Origin: Luteibacter pinisoli
GTDB taxonomy: Bacteria; Pseudomonadota; Gammaproteobacteria; Xanthomonadales; Rhodanobacteraceae
DNA: 64,000 nt
Direction of reading: 5' to 3'
Assembly: GCF_006385595.1 (NCBI RefSeq)
Contig: NZ_CP041046.1
Span: forward strand, 2,728,001-2,792,000
Shown here: positions 1 through 8,387 of the stretch, piece by piece
Numbering within the stretch: position 1 is the stretch's first letter
Layout: each line of letters begins with the position of its first letter
Position numbers and translations under genes: made by a program
The notes under the pieces: generated by a model
The model's database searches: none
Told to the model about the DNA's origin: nothing
What the model saw: the letters and a program-made list of their open reading frames with translations, nothing else

Positions 1-2405
1 GCAAGGTGGCCACCGGCACCGATGCCCACCGTGCCCGCGGCGATATCGAGGCCACCCGTGAAGGTGTTCGCGCCGTTGAGCGTGAGCGTCGAGGCGCCAT
101 TCTTCACAAGGCCGCCGGCGCCCGAGATGACGCCGTTGAAGGTGAGCGGTTGGCCGCCCAGCACGTTGAGCGATGCGCCACCGTTGAGTGTCACGTTGTT
201 CGCGAGCGTGCGCGTGGCGCTGCCGTCGATGGTCCCGGCACCATTGACGGTAAGCGTGCCCGCACCCAGTGCGGCGTCGTTACCCAGCAGCAGGCCACCG
301 GCATTGAGGGTGACGCCACCGCCAAAGGTGTTCGCACCGTTGAGGGTCAGTTGCGAAGCGCCATTCTTGATCAACGCGCCGGCGCCGCCGATCACGCCGT
401 TGAACACCAGCGGCTGGCCGCCGAGCAGTTTCAGGGAGGCGCCGGTGCCCAGATTGACCGCATTCGTGAGGGTCAGGCCGGTGGTCCCGTCCAGGGTGAC
501 ACCAGCACCCCCCACGGAGAGCGCGCCCGGGCCCAGCGCGTTGCTATTGTCCAGCAGCAGGCCACCCCCATTGAGCGCGACGCCCCCGGTGAACAGGTTG
601 ATACCCGCCAGCCTCTGCACGCCGGTACCCTGCTTCACGAGACCGCCGGTGCCGGTGAACACCCCGGAATACGTCGTGTTGCCGATACCGTTAAGCGTGA
701 GCGTATGCGCGCCCAGGTTGACGTTGCCCGCCCCCGCGATGGAACCGATGGTCTGGTTCGCCGCCGCCGACAGATCCATGCTGGTGCCCGCACCCAGCGA
801 CACGGCACCCGTGGGCGAGAGCGAGCCGCCAGCGCCCACGGCCAGCGCGCCACCGGTGACACCAAGGGAGCCCGTGAGGGAACTGGCGCCGTTGAGAGTG
901 AGCGTGCCTGCCCCGCTCTTCACCACGTTGCCCGCGCCCGAAAGCGATCCGTTGAGCGTCAGCGCCTGGCTGCCCAGCAGGTTGAGCTGGCCCGCATTGA
1001 CGACCACGTTGTTGGCCAGGCTAAACGGCGCCGTGGTATCGAGCGAAGCCGTGGCGCCCACCGTCAACGTGCCCGCACCGAGCGCACCCGCATTGCTGAG
1101 CAACAGGCCGCCGGCGTTGAGGTTCACGCCGCCACTGAAAAGGTTGGCGCCGCCGAGCGTCACGATGCCCGTATTGGCGATGGTAAGGCCGCCTGCGCCG
1201 CTGATGACGCCGTTCATCCCGAACGCTGTCGTGCCGCCCAGCGTAAGGCGGCCGGTGTTCAACGAAACGTTGTTCGCCAGCGTGAGGCCGCCAGCCGATG
1301 CCGCGATCGTGCCGCCATTGGCGTTCAGCGTGCCAGGCCCGAACGCACCCGCATTGTTGAAGTTGACGAGGCCATCGTTGATCGTGGTGTCGGACAGCGC
1401 GACCGCACCGAGCAGGTTCCACGTACCGCTGTTCACCCGCAGGTGCTGGAAGTGGATGTATTGCGCGGCATCGATGGTGGTGGGCGTACCGGTCGTGCCC
1501 GATCCTGGCGTAAGGACATCGTTCTGCAGCACGAGGAAGTTGTTGAGGCCCGTGCCCGAACCGCCATCGACGATGCCCTTGCCGCTGAGGTTCACGCTGA
1601 CCGTCACCAGGTTCAGGACGTTGAGCGAAAGGCCTTCCGCGAGGACGCTAGATCCCGATACCGCGGTGAAGGTGTTGCCGGTGGCGGTATCGCCCAGGTT
1701 GACGCTGCCACTGATGGTGCCGGCATTGATGAACGAATTGCCCTGCCCGGCCGTCAGCGACGGCGCGAAACCGATGCGCCCACGGATATAACCCGTGTTG
1801 GTCATGTTGGTCCGCGCGCCGCCGTAAGAGACGACGGCCGGCGCATCCGACGTGTTGAGCAGGCCAATGCCCAGCACGTTCATGTCGATCGTGCCGTTGT
1901 TGGTGATGTTGGTGGTGCCACCCGTGCCGTTCTGGGCGAGGATGGCCTGGCCGCCGACGCCCAACAGGGATCCCAGGTTGACGAGACCCTTGATCGTCCC
2001 GGCCGCCGTGGGGCCGCTGGCAGGAAGGTTGTTGATATTGATGGTGTTGGCCGATGCGTTGCCCACCACCAGGCCACCGGAAACGATGCTCAGGGCACCG
2101 CCCAAATTCGGGTCGATCGTCCCTTGGTTGTTCACCGTGATGCCGTTGCCGGTCAGGGTGAGGATGGGCCCGCCCAGCAAGGGCGCGGAGAGCTGCCCAT
2201 CGCCGCCGATGTTAACCACCACACCGGTGGTCGGCACCGTGTATGAAATCGCCGAGAAACCCGAGCACGTGACCGTGGTCGTGATCTGCGTGCAATCGGC
2301 GAATGCGGTGCTGGGGAGGAACGAAGCGCTTATCAGCGAAGCCAGCGCGAGGTAGATACCTTTGCGGCGTGGAAGAGTACGTACGGTCGCGGTGCGCTTG
2401 CTCAT
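1..2405 (-). CDS. Autotransporter-type adhesin with beta-strand repeats, partial (C terminus outside window)
   Basis: The minus strand is open from an ATG at 2405 to the left edge, about 801 codons, with no stop. The start has a good ribosome site (AGGGGTGA six bases upstream); further in-frame ATGs up to 2441 lack one. Residues 1-36 form a signal peptide (basic start, hydrophobic core, cleavage near TAFA-DC). The rest is low-complexity Gly/Ala/Asn/Thr/Leu sequence full of the autotransporter-associated beta-strand motif LTLNGANTFTGG. From about position 1280 leftward it is organised in units near 88 residues (NNV..N.G..L.LLG, then NG.ISGAGGLVK.GA, then GGLLL.N..ALGAGTLTV). Such proteins are exported by the Sec pathway and form a beta-helical passenger; the C-terminal barrel that would prove type V secretion is not in the window. 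An FHA-like or barrel-less repeat protein is possible. Confidence 0.85.
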   Translation of the reverse strand, partial: MSKRTATVRTLPRRKGIYLALASLISASFLPSTAFADCTQITTTVTCSGFSAISYTVPTTGVVVNIGGDGQLSAPLLGGPILTLTGNGITVNNQGTIDPNLGGALSIVSGGLVVGNASANTININNLPASGPTAAGTIKGLVNLGSLLGVGGQAILAQNGTGGTTNITNNGTIDMNVLGIGLLNTSDAPAVVSYGGARTNMTNTGYIRGRIGFAPSLTAGQGNSFINAGTISGSVNLGDTATGNTFTAVSGSSVLAEGLSLNVLNLVTVSVNLSGKGIVDGGSGTGLNNFLVLQNDVLTPGSGTTGTPTTIDAAQYIHFQHLRVNSGTWNLLGAVALSDTTINDGLVNFNNAGAFGPGTLNANGGTIAASAGGLTLANNVSLNTGRLTLGGTTAFGMNGVISGAGGLTIANTGIVTLGGANLFSGGVNLNAGGLLLSNAGALGAGTLTVGATASLDTTAPFSLANNVVVNAGQLNLLGSQALTLNGSLSGAGNVVKSGAGTLTLNGASSLTGSLGVTGGALAVGAGGSLSPTGAVSLGAGTSMDLSAAANQTIGSIAGAGNVNLGAHTLTLNGIGNTTYSGVFTGTGGLVKQGTGVQRLAGINLFTGGVALNGGGLLLDNSNALGPGALSVGGAGVTLDGTTGLTLTNAVNLGTGASLKLLGGQPLVFNGVIGGAGALIKNGASQLTLNGANTFGGGVTLNAGGLLLGNDAALGAGTLTVNGAGTIDGSATRTLANNVTLNGGASLNVLGGQPLTFNGVISGAGGLVKNGASTLTLNGANTFTGGLDIAAGTVGIGAGGHL

Positions 2406-2476
2406 TTTATTCACCCCTGCCATGTCCATGGTGGTTGCCATGGCAGCTTAGGCAGCGGGTGTACGACGAGGCTGCA

Positions 2477-2508
2477 CGAATAAGGCAGTGGACTAGGCGA
2501 ATAAGGCA
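2477..2508. promoter_or_regulatory. Pair of 11-bp direct repeats in the divergent adhesin/AsmA promoter region
   Basis: CGAATAAGGCA occurs at 2477-2487 and again, identical, at 2498-2508. The start-to-start distance of 21 bp is two helical turns, which would place two bound protein monomers on the same DNA face. The pair lies in the 225-bp gap between the adhesin start (2405) and the AsmA start (2631), 72-103 bp upstream of the adhesin. A tandem operator for a response regulator is inferred. Nothing else convincing was seen in this gap; no clear sigma70 promoter could be assigned to either gene. Confidence 0.4.
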
Positions 2509-2630
2509 AGAATGCCGTCGTGGCATCCTCACACGGCACACACGTTGCTTAATCGATGCGCATCAAAAACACATAACCTTGGCGCCTACCGGGTTACCAA
2601 CGGTCTCGTATGCACTAATGCGGAGTAGCG

Positions 2631-4787
2631 ATGATGCGGCGAGGCAGGAAAATCCTGGCGTGGGTGGTGGGCATCTTCCTGCTGTTGATCATCGCGATCA
2701 TCCTGTTCATCGCCTTCTTCGACTGGAACCGGCTGAAACCCACGATCAACGAGAAGGTGTCCGAAGCCATTGGCCGGCCCTTCGCGATCCAGGGCGACAT
2801 CACCGCGCACTGGGCACGCGAGCCCGGCGAAGGCGGACTGGTCAGCCTGATCCCATGGCCACACTTCACCGCGCGCGATATCGTCGTCACGAACCCCAGC
2901 TGGGCGGCTAACCAGCGTTTCGCCCACCTGGATTCGATCGACTTCCGCCTCGCGCCCTTCCCGCTGATCACGCATCGCATCGTTGTCCCGGAGATTCGCC
3001 TCGGCCAGCCGGCCATCGCCCTGGAGCGTCGCAAGGACGGCACGAACACCTGGACGTTCAAGCTGCCGGAAAGCAGCGGCCCCTCCGAATGGCAGCTGGA
3101 ACTCAATGCCATCGCGTTCGACAAGGGCCACATCGATTTCGATGACGCACAGAACCAGGTGAAGATGGGCATCGACGTAACGCCGCTGGGCAAGGGCATT
3201 CCGTTTGACGAGATCATGGCGCAGCAGGAGAAGGATTCCCGCGCGCAGGCCAACAAGACCACCGGCGCCAGCGCCAAAGCCATGGCGAAGAGCGATGCGG
3301 ATGAGAAGGACAAGAAGGACGACACCAAGCGCAAACAGGTGTACGAGTTCTCGTGGGATGCCAAGGGCACCTACAAGCAATCGACCGTAGCCGCGACCGC
3401 CAAGACCGGCGGCGTCTTCGCCCTGCGCGACGCCAATCGCCCCTTCCCCGTGGCGGCGGACGCGCGTTTCGGTGATACCCACATCGCCTTCGTCGGCACG
3501 CTGACCGATCCGCTGAACGTCGGCGCGCTGGATATCCGCCTGTGGTTCTCCGGCACCAGCATGTCGCACCTCTACGACCTGACCGGCGTGACCCTGCCCG
3601 ATACACCGCCGTTCGCGACGGAAGGCCACCTCAAGGCCAACCTGAAGAAGAACGACAGCACGTTCACCTACGAGAACTTCACCGGCAAGGTGGGTGGCAG
3701 CGACCTGGGCGGCACGCTCACCTTCAAGACCGGCGGCACGCGCCCCAGCCTCAATGGCACGCTGAAGTCGAACCAGCTGCTCTTCAGTGACCTGGCGCCG
3801 CTGGTCGGCGGCGGTTCGGACGCGGAGAAGGCCGAGCGCGGGGATGTGACGAAACAGCCGGCGGGCAAGGTGTTGCCGGTGGAGCCGTTCAAGACGGACC
3901 GCTGGAACGCCATGGACGCGGACGTGCACTTCACCGGCGCGAAGATCGTGCACGGCGAGCGCCTGCCGATCCAGAACGTGGAAACGCATCTGATCATGAA
4001 GGATGCCGTACTCACCCTCGATCCGCTGAAGTTCGGCGTGGCCGGAGGCACGGTGGGCAGCAATATCCGCCTGGATGGTTCGTCCGAGCCGCTGAAGGGC
4101 CGCCTCAACCTCGGCGCCCGCCACCTCAAGCTGAAAGAGCTGTTCCCCACCTTCGCCCCGATGCAGACCAGCTTCGGTGAGATGAACGGCGATGCCTCGT
4201 TTACCGCCGTCGGCAACTCACCGGCCGCCCTGCTCGGCAGCTCCAATGGCGAGCTGAAGCTGCTGATCAACGACGGCGCCGTGAGTTCCTCCCTGCTGGA
4301 ACTGGCCGGCCTTAACGTCGGCAGCTACGTGGTCAGCCGTTTCTTCGGCGATGACGTGGTGAAGATCAATTGCATGGCGGCGGACCTGGTCGCGACTGAC
4401 GGCGACATGGAGTCGAAGGTGTTTGCGCTGGATACCGAGAAGGCGCTGATCAACGTCAACGGCGACATCAACTTCAAGGACGAGAAGCTCAACCTCGATA
4501 TCGTCCCGCACACCAAGGGCTTCCGCGTGTTCTCACTGCGCTCGCCGCTGTACGTGCATGGCACCTTCGCCAATCCGTCCCCGGGCGTGCACGCCGGCCC
4601 GCTGATCCTGCGGGGTGGTGGCGCCGTGGCGCTGTTCTTCGCCGCGCCGATCGCCGCGCTGGCCCCGCTGATGGTACCGGAGAGCGGCAAGGCCAACGCC
4701 GTCACCTGCCAGCCGCTGCTCGACGACCTGAAGAGCGCCCCGCCGAAGGCACCGCCGCCGGGGAAGACCATGCCGCCGACGAAGTGA
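2631..4787 (+). CDS. AsmA family envelope protein
   Basis: This 718-residue protein has one N-terminal membrane anchor (residues about 8-29) followed at once by the typical AsmA opening (DWNRLKPTINEKVSEAIGRP). The long periplasmic part is beta-rich, with an AsmA_2-type stretch in roughly residues 340-610 that includes the common segment around LNLGARHLKLKELFPTF. A Lys/Ala/Asp-rich linker lies near residues 195-230. AsmA-like proteins are inner-membrane anchored bridges thought to move phospholipid to the outer membrane or to help outer-membrane protein assembly. The first of two adjacent ATGs follows a GGAG site. The gene stands alone, with a short gap to the exporter downstream. Confidence 0.85.
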   Translation: MMRRGRKILAWVVGIFLLLIIAIILFIAFFDWNRLKPTINEKVSEAIGRPFAIQGDITAHWAREPGEGGLVSLIPWPHFTARDIVVTNPSWAANQRFAHLDSIDFRLAPFPLITHRIVVPEIRLGQPAIALERRKDGTNTWTFKLPESSGPSEWQLELNAIAFDKGHIDFDDAQNQVKMGIDVTPLGKGIPFDEIMAQQEKDSRAQANKTTGASAKAMAKSDADEKDKKDDTKRKQVYEFSWDAKGTYKQSTVAATAKTGGVFALRDANRPFPVAADARFGDTHIAFVGTLTDPLNVGALDIRLWFSGTSMSHLYDLTGVTLPDTPPFATEGHLKANLKKNDSTFTYENFTGKVGGSDLGGTLTFKTGGTRPSLNGTLKSNQLLFSDLAPLVGGGSDAEKAERGDVTKQPAGKVLPVEPFKTDRWNAMDADVHFTGAKIVHGERLPIQNVETHLIMKDAVLTLDPLKFGVAGGTVGSNIRLDGSSEPLKGRLNLGARHLKLKELFPTFAPMQTSFGEMNGDASFTAVGNSPAALLGSSNGELKLLINDGAVSSSLLELAGLNVGSYVVSRFFGDDVVKINCMAADLVATDGDMESKVFALDTEKALINVNGDINFKDEKLNLDIVPHTKGFRVFSLRSPLYVHGTFANPSPGVHAGPLILRGGGAVALFFAAPIAALAPLMVPESGKANAVTCQPLLDDLKSAPPKAPPPGKTMPPTK

Positions 4788-4817
4788 TCGCGAGGGTAAA
4801 ACCGGTAAGCTTTGCGC

Positions 4818-5714
4818 ATGTCGCCGACTCGCAAAGCCCACTTCCAGATCCACTTCTGCGTCCTGCTGTGGGGCTTTACCGCCATCCTCGGCAAGCTGAT
4901 CACGCTGGCGGCGTTGCCGCTGGTGTGGTGGCGCATGCTGCTGGTGTCCGCCGCCCTGCTCTGCGTCCCCCGCGTGTGGCGCGGGCTACGCGCCACGCCG
5001 CGGAAGATGCTGGCCATTTACGCGGGCATCGGCGTGGTCGTGGCGCTGCACTGGCTCACCTTCTACGGGGCGATCAAGCTGGCCAACGCCTCGGTCGCGG
5101 CGACATGCATCGCGCTGTGCCCGGCCTTCCTCGCCGTGGTGGAACCATGGATCGCGAAGCGGCCGTTTGATCCGCGCGAGCTGATGCTCGGCGCTGCCGT
5201 CGTCCCGGGCGTGGCCCTGGTGGCGGGCGGCTTGCCGGGCGACATGCGGCTGGGCCTGGCGGTGGGCGTGCTCTCCGCGCTGTTCGTGGCGTTCTTCGGC
5301 GCGTTGAACAAGCGCTACATCGAACACGCGGACTCGCTGACGGTCACCTTCGTGGAGCTGGGCGCGGGCACCGTGTTCCTGACCCTGGCCGCGCCGTTCA
5401 TGGCCGGGCCGTCGTTCGTCCTGCCCGATGCGCACGATGCCGTGCTGATGGTGGTGCTGGCCTTTGGCTGCACCCTGCTCCCCTTCGCCCTGGCGCTCTC
5501 GGCGCTGCGGCACCTCTCGGCGTTCGCCACGCAGATGGTGACCAACCTGGAGCCGGTGTACGCGATCGTCCTGGCGATTCCGCTGCTCGGCGAGCAGCGG
5601 GAACTGGGCTGGGCGTTTTACCTGGGGGTGGCCGTCATCCTGGCGGCGGTGTTCGCCCACCCCTGGCTGCACCGGGGTGAGCAGGTCGATCCATCGGACC
5701 TGGTGGCGCCCTAG
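4818..5714 (+). CDS. EamA/DMT-family transporter
   Basis: The product (298 residues from the ATG at 4818) is almost entirely hydrophobic with about ten predicted membrane helices in two EamA halves, the length and layout of drug/metabolite transporters of the RhaT/YdcZ type. The first helix contains LLWGFTAILGKLI, and a conserved TNLEPVYAIVLAIPLLGE segment sits in the second half, as in EamA proteins. It probably exports a small metabolite; the substrate cannot be read from sequence. A TTG six bases upstream is a less likely start. The ribosome site is weak. The stop codon overlaps by two bases the stop of the small convergent gene. Confidence 0.85.
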   Translation: MSPTRKAHFQIHFCVLLWGFTAILGKLITLAALPLVWWRMLLVSAALLCVPRVWRGLRATPRKMLAIYAGIGVVVALHWLTFYGAIKLANASVAATCIALCPAFLAVVEPWIAKRPFDPRELMLGAAVVPGVALVAGGLPGDMRLGLAVGVLSALFVAFFGALNKRYIEHADSLTVTFVELGAGTVFLTLAAPFMAGPSFVLPDAHDAVLMVVLAFGCTLLPFALALSALRHLSAFATQMVTNLEPVYAIVLAIPLLGEQRELGWAFYLGVAVILAAVFAHPWLHRGEQVDPSDLVAP

Positions 5715-5830
5715 GCCTTGCCGCGGGCGCGCACGGTGCGGGCGCGGCGGGCACGCTGGGCCAGCGAGCGCACGGCACCTTTCTTGCGGGAATAGGAACG
5801 CTTGGCCTGCGGACGCGGGCTGGAAGTCAT
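5711..5830 (-). CDS. Small, very basic protein (39 aa), unknown
   Basis: An open frame of 39 codons starts with ATG at 5830, ten bases after a GGAG motif, and ends at TAG 5711-5713, overlapping the convergent transporter stop. The peptide begins MTSSPRPQAKRSYSRKKGA and continues with Arg/Ala repeats (RARRARTVRARG). About 14 of 39 residues are Arg or Lys and there are no acidic residues. That composition suggests binding to nucleic acid or ribosomes, but no family is recognised. Against the gene is its small size and the fact that GC-rich noncoding DNA readily yields Arg/Ala frames. For it are the good start region and the tight fit between neighbours. Confidence 0.45.
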   Translation of the reverse strand: MTSSPRPQAKRSYSRKKGAVRSLAQRARRARTVRARGKA

Positions 5831-5908
5831 GGCGGGTGTCTCCGGGGGAACAACGGCCGGGAGGTTCGACTGTGCGGCCCTCCCGGTGAAAAACCCGCTA
5901 AGCGGATG

Positions 5909-6844
5909 TCAGATCAATTTGATTTCGCGCAGGCGTTCCATGAGGTACTCATGGGCCGTGATCGGCTCCGGATAACGCTTCGGGTTCTCCGGGGTGATGC
6001 ACGAGGGCAGCACGTCCAGCACCACGTCCGGGTTCGGGTGCAGGAAGAACGGCACCGAATAGCGCGGCTTGCGCGCGCCGTCACCCTGCGGGTTGGTCAC
6101 CCTGTGGGTGGTGGACGGGTACACGTGGTTGGTCAGGCGCTGCAGCATGTCGCCGATGTTCACCACGATGGCGTCGCCTTCGGAGGTGATCGGCAGCCAG
6201 TCGCCTTCACGCGTGAGCACTTCCAGGCCGGCCGCGCTCGCGCCCACCAGCAGGGTGATGAAGTTGATGTCCTCGTGCGCGCCCGCACGCACGTTGGGCA
6301 CGTCGGCCTGCTCGATCGGCGGGTAGTGGATCGGGCGCAGGATGGAGTTGCCGACGTTGATCTTGTCGTCGAAGAAATGCTCCGGCAGGTCGATGTGCAG
6401 GGCCAGGGCGCGCAGCACGCGGGCGCCGAGCTGGTCCAGCGCTTCGTAGATGCCGTAGCCCTTCTCCTTGAAACCCGGCACTTCCGTCGGCCACACGTTG
6501 GGCGGCATCACGTCGGCGAACTTCGAATCGCGCGGGATCTCGCGGCCGACGTGCCAGAACTCCTTCAGGTCGGCGAACTTCGAATCCTTCGCCGTTTCCA
6601 CCTTGAACGGGGTGTAGCCGCGGGCGCCACCGCTGCCGGCGATGTGGTACTTGCGCTTGACGTCGTCGGGCAGCGCGAAGAACGCCTTGAACACGTCGTA
6701 CGCGCCATCGATGGCGTCCTTGGGAATGCCGTGGCCGCTGATGCAGCAGAAACCGAATTCACGATACGCGGCGCCGAGTTCGGCGACGAAGGCGTCGCGA
6801 TCGGTGTCGTAGCGGCGGATATCGAGGGTGGGGACCTTCTTCAT
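5909..6844 (-). CDS. Isopenicillin N synthase-like 2OG-Fe(II) oxygenase
   Basis: This 311-residue protein has the IPNS family layout: an N-terminal DIOX_N part (residues about 5-130) and a C-terminal 2OG-Fe(II) jelly roll. The iron ligands are visible as His190 and Asp192 (AHEDINF) and His247 (STTHRV), and the 2-oxoglutarate pocket as Arg261/Ser263 (RYSVPFF). All catalytic residues are present, so an active oxygenase is expected. Homologues in proteobacteria are usually annotated only as isopenicillin N synthase family; making a beta-lactam is not implied, since no NRPS gene is nearby. The gene is monocistronic, separated from glmM by a terminator. Confidence 0.88.
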   Translation of the reverse strand: MKKVPTLDIRRYDTDRDAFVAELGAAYREFGFCCISGHGIPKDAIDGAYDVFKAFFALPDDVKRKYHIAGSGGARGYTPFKVETAKDSKFADLKEFWHVGREIPRDSKFADVMPPNVWPTEVPGFKEKGYGIYEALDQLGARVLRALALHIDLPEHFFDDKINVGNSILRPIHYPPIEQADVPNVRAGAHEDINFITLLVGASAAGLEVLTREGDWLPITSEGDAIVVNIGDMLQRLTNHVYPSTTHRVTNPQGDGARKPRYSVPFFLHPNPDVVLDVLPSCITPENPKRYPEPITAHEYLMERLREIKLI

Positions 6845-6867
6845 GGTGTTACCTGCTTGCGGGCATG

Positions 6868-6897
6868 AAAAAGCCGGCGCGGGGTGACCGCGCCGGC
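6868..6897 (-). terminator. Rho-independent terminator after glmM
   Basis: Read on the minus strand, a perfect 10-bp GC stem (GCCGGCGCGG with CCGCGCCGGC, loop of five) is followed directly by five T residues. It lies 18 bases past the glmM stop and before the oxygenase start, so it closes the orn-folP-glmM unit. Confidence 0.9.
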
Positions 6898-6915
6898 CGG
6901 AGGCGTCATTTGGGC

Positions 6916-8319
6916 TCAGGCGGTGGCCTGGGCTGCAGATTTTACCGCCTCGGCGAGGTGTCCCGCCAGCCGTTCCACTTCCGCGGCGTCGGCCGCCTCG
7001 ATGGTCACCCGCACCAGCGGCTCGGTGCCGGACGCGCGCAGCACCACGCGGCCACGGCCCTCCAGCGCGGCCTCCACCTCGGCCAGGGCCTGCCGGACGG
7101 TGGCCGTGCCCAGGGCGGCCTTGGCGCCCTCGACGCGGACGTTGACCATCGTCTGCGGCAACTTGACCAGCCCGGCGCGGGCGGCGCCAAAGGTTTCGCC
7201 GGTTTCGGCGAGCGATTCAAGCAGGGCCAGGGCGGCGACGATGCCGTCACCGGTGGTGAAGCGATCCAGGCACAGCACGTGGCCGGAGGTTTCGCCACCG
7301 AGCAGGCCACCGTGCTCCTTCAGCTGCTGGAGCACGTAGCGGTCGCCCACGTTGGCGCGGACGAAGGGAATCTCCAGCTGCTTGAGCGCGCGCTGCAGCC
7401 CGTAGTTACTCATCAGGGTGCCGACCACCGGGCCCGGCAGCGCGGCTTTCTGCTTCCAGTGCCGGGCGATGACGTAAAGCATGTCGTCACCGTCGGTCAC
7501 CGTGCCGTCCCTGTCGACGATGCGGACACGGTCGCCGTCGCCATCGAAAGCGATGCCGAGGTCCGCACCCCGCTCGACCACGGCGCGGGCCAGCGCTTCC
7601 GGGGCCGTGGAACCGACGCCGCGGTTGATGTTCAGGCCATCCGGCTCGGCGCCGATGGTGGTGACGTCCGCGCCCAGGTCGCGGAACACCATGGGGGCGA
7701 CCTGGTAGGTGGCGCCGTGGGCGCAATCGAGCACGATGCTCATGCCCGCCAGCGAGAAATCGTCGGCCACCGTGGACTTGCAGAACTCCGCGTAGCGGGT
7801 CACCGCGTCGTCCACGCGCTTGGCCTTGCCCAGCGCCTCGGAGGCCACCGTGGCGAAATCGGCCTCGAGCTCCGCCTCGATTTCAGCCTCGAGCGCGTCG
7901 TCGAGCTTCTCGCCGTGACCGGAGAAGAACTTGATGCCGTTGTCCTGGTGCGGGTTATGCGAGGCGCTGATGACGATGCCGGCATCGGCGCGCAGGGAAC
8001 GGGTGAGGTAGGCCACGCCCGGGGTGGGCATCGGGCCGAGCAGGCGGACGTCGGCGCCGGAAGCGACAAGACCGGCCTCCAGGGCGGATTCGAACATGTA
8101 ACCGGACACTCGCGTGTCCTTGCCGATCACCACCAGGACCTTGCGCGACGGGTCACGACGGTCGGTACCGCTACCCACCGGGCGTTTGTCGGCGGCGCGG
8201 CGGCGCGCCAGCACGGCACCGGCGGCGCGGCCCAGGCGGAGAATGAAATCGGCGCTGATCGGGTAGCTGCCGACCTGCCCCCGGATACCGTCGGTACCGA
8301 AGTATTTACGTTCGCTCAT
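6916..8319 (-). CDS. glmM: Phosphoglucosamine mutase
   Basis: GlmM converts glucosamine-6-phosphate to glucosamine-1-phosphate for UDP-GlcNAc, the precursor of peptidoglycan and lipid A. All family signatures are present: the start KYFGTDGIRG, the phosphoserine loop ISASHNP (Ser120), the metal loop DGDGDR, the sugar loop GETSGH and the phosphate-binding RASGTEPLVRV. At 467 residues it is longer than E. coli GlmM (445). An Arg/Lys/Asp-rich insertion of about 18 residues lies between the first helix and GKDTRVSGY (residues about 40-58). The ATG at 8319 has a strong GGAAGGAG site; the frame stays open upstream but that part is not GlmM-like. The gene lies 68 bases after folP, as in many proteobacteria. 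Confidence 0.97.
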   Translation of the reverse strand: MSERKYFGTDGIRGQVGSYPISADFILRLGRAAGAVLARRRAADKRPVGSGTDRRDPSRKVLVVIGKDTRVSGYMFESALEAGLVASGADVRLLGPMPTPGVAYLTRSLRADAGIVISASHNPHQDNGIKFFSGHGEKLDDALEAEIEAELEADFATVASEALGKAKRVDDAVTRYAEFCKSTVADDFSLAGMSIVLDCAHGATYQVAPMVFRDLGADVTTIGAEPDGLNINRGVGSTAPEALARAVVERGADLGIAFDGDGDRVRIVDRDGTVTDGDDMLYVIARHWKQKAALPGPVVGTLMSNYGLQRALKQLEIPFVRANVGDRYVLQQLKEHGGLLGGETSGHVLCLDRFTTGDGIVAALALLESLAETGETFGAARAGLVKLPQTMVNVRVEGAKAALGTATVRQALAEVEAALEGRGRVVLRASGTEPLVRVTIEAADAAEVERLAGHLAEAVKSAAQATA

Positions 8320-8387
8320 GGTGCTAACTCCTTCCTGGGACGGCGAATGATACCCCGCCCAACCGCCCGTGCTAATCCGCCAGACGG

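Noticed and set aside
6..2246. 746-codon plus-strand open frame opposite the adhesin
   Set aside because: It is antisense to a repeat-rich GC-biased gene with clear signal peptide and beta-strand motifs. The plus-strand translation is Arg/Ala/Val-rich without any domain.
5909..6844. Beta-lactam antibiotic synthesis suggested by the IPNS-like enzyme
   Set aside because: No ACV synthetase or other pathway gene is nearby; the family is broad.
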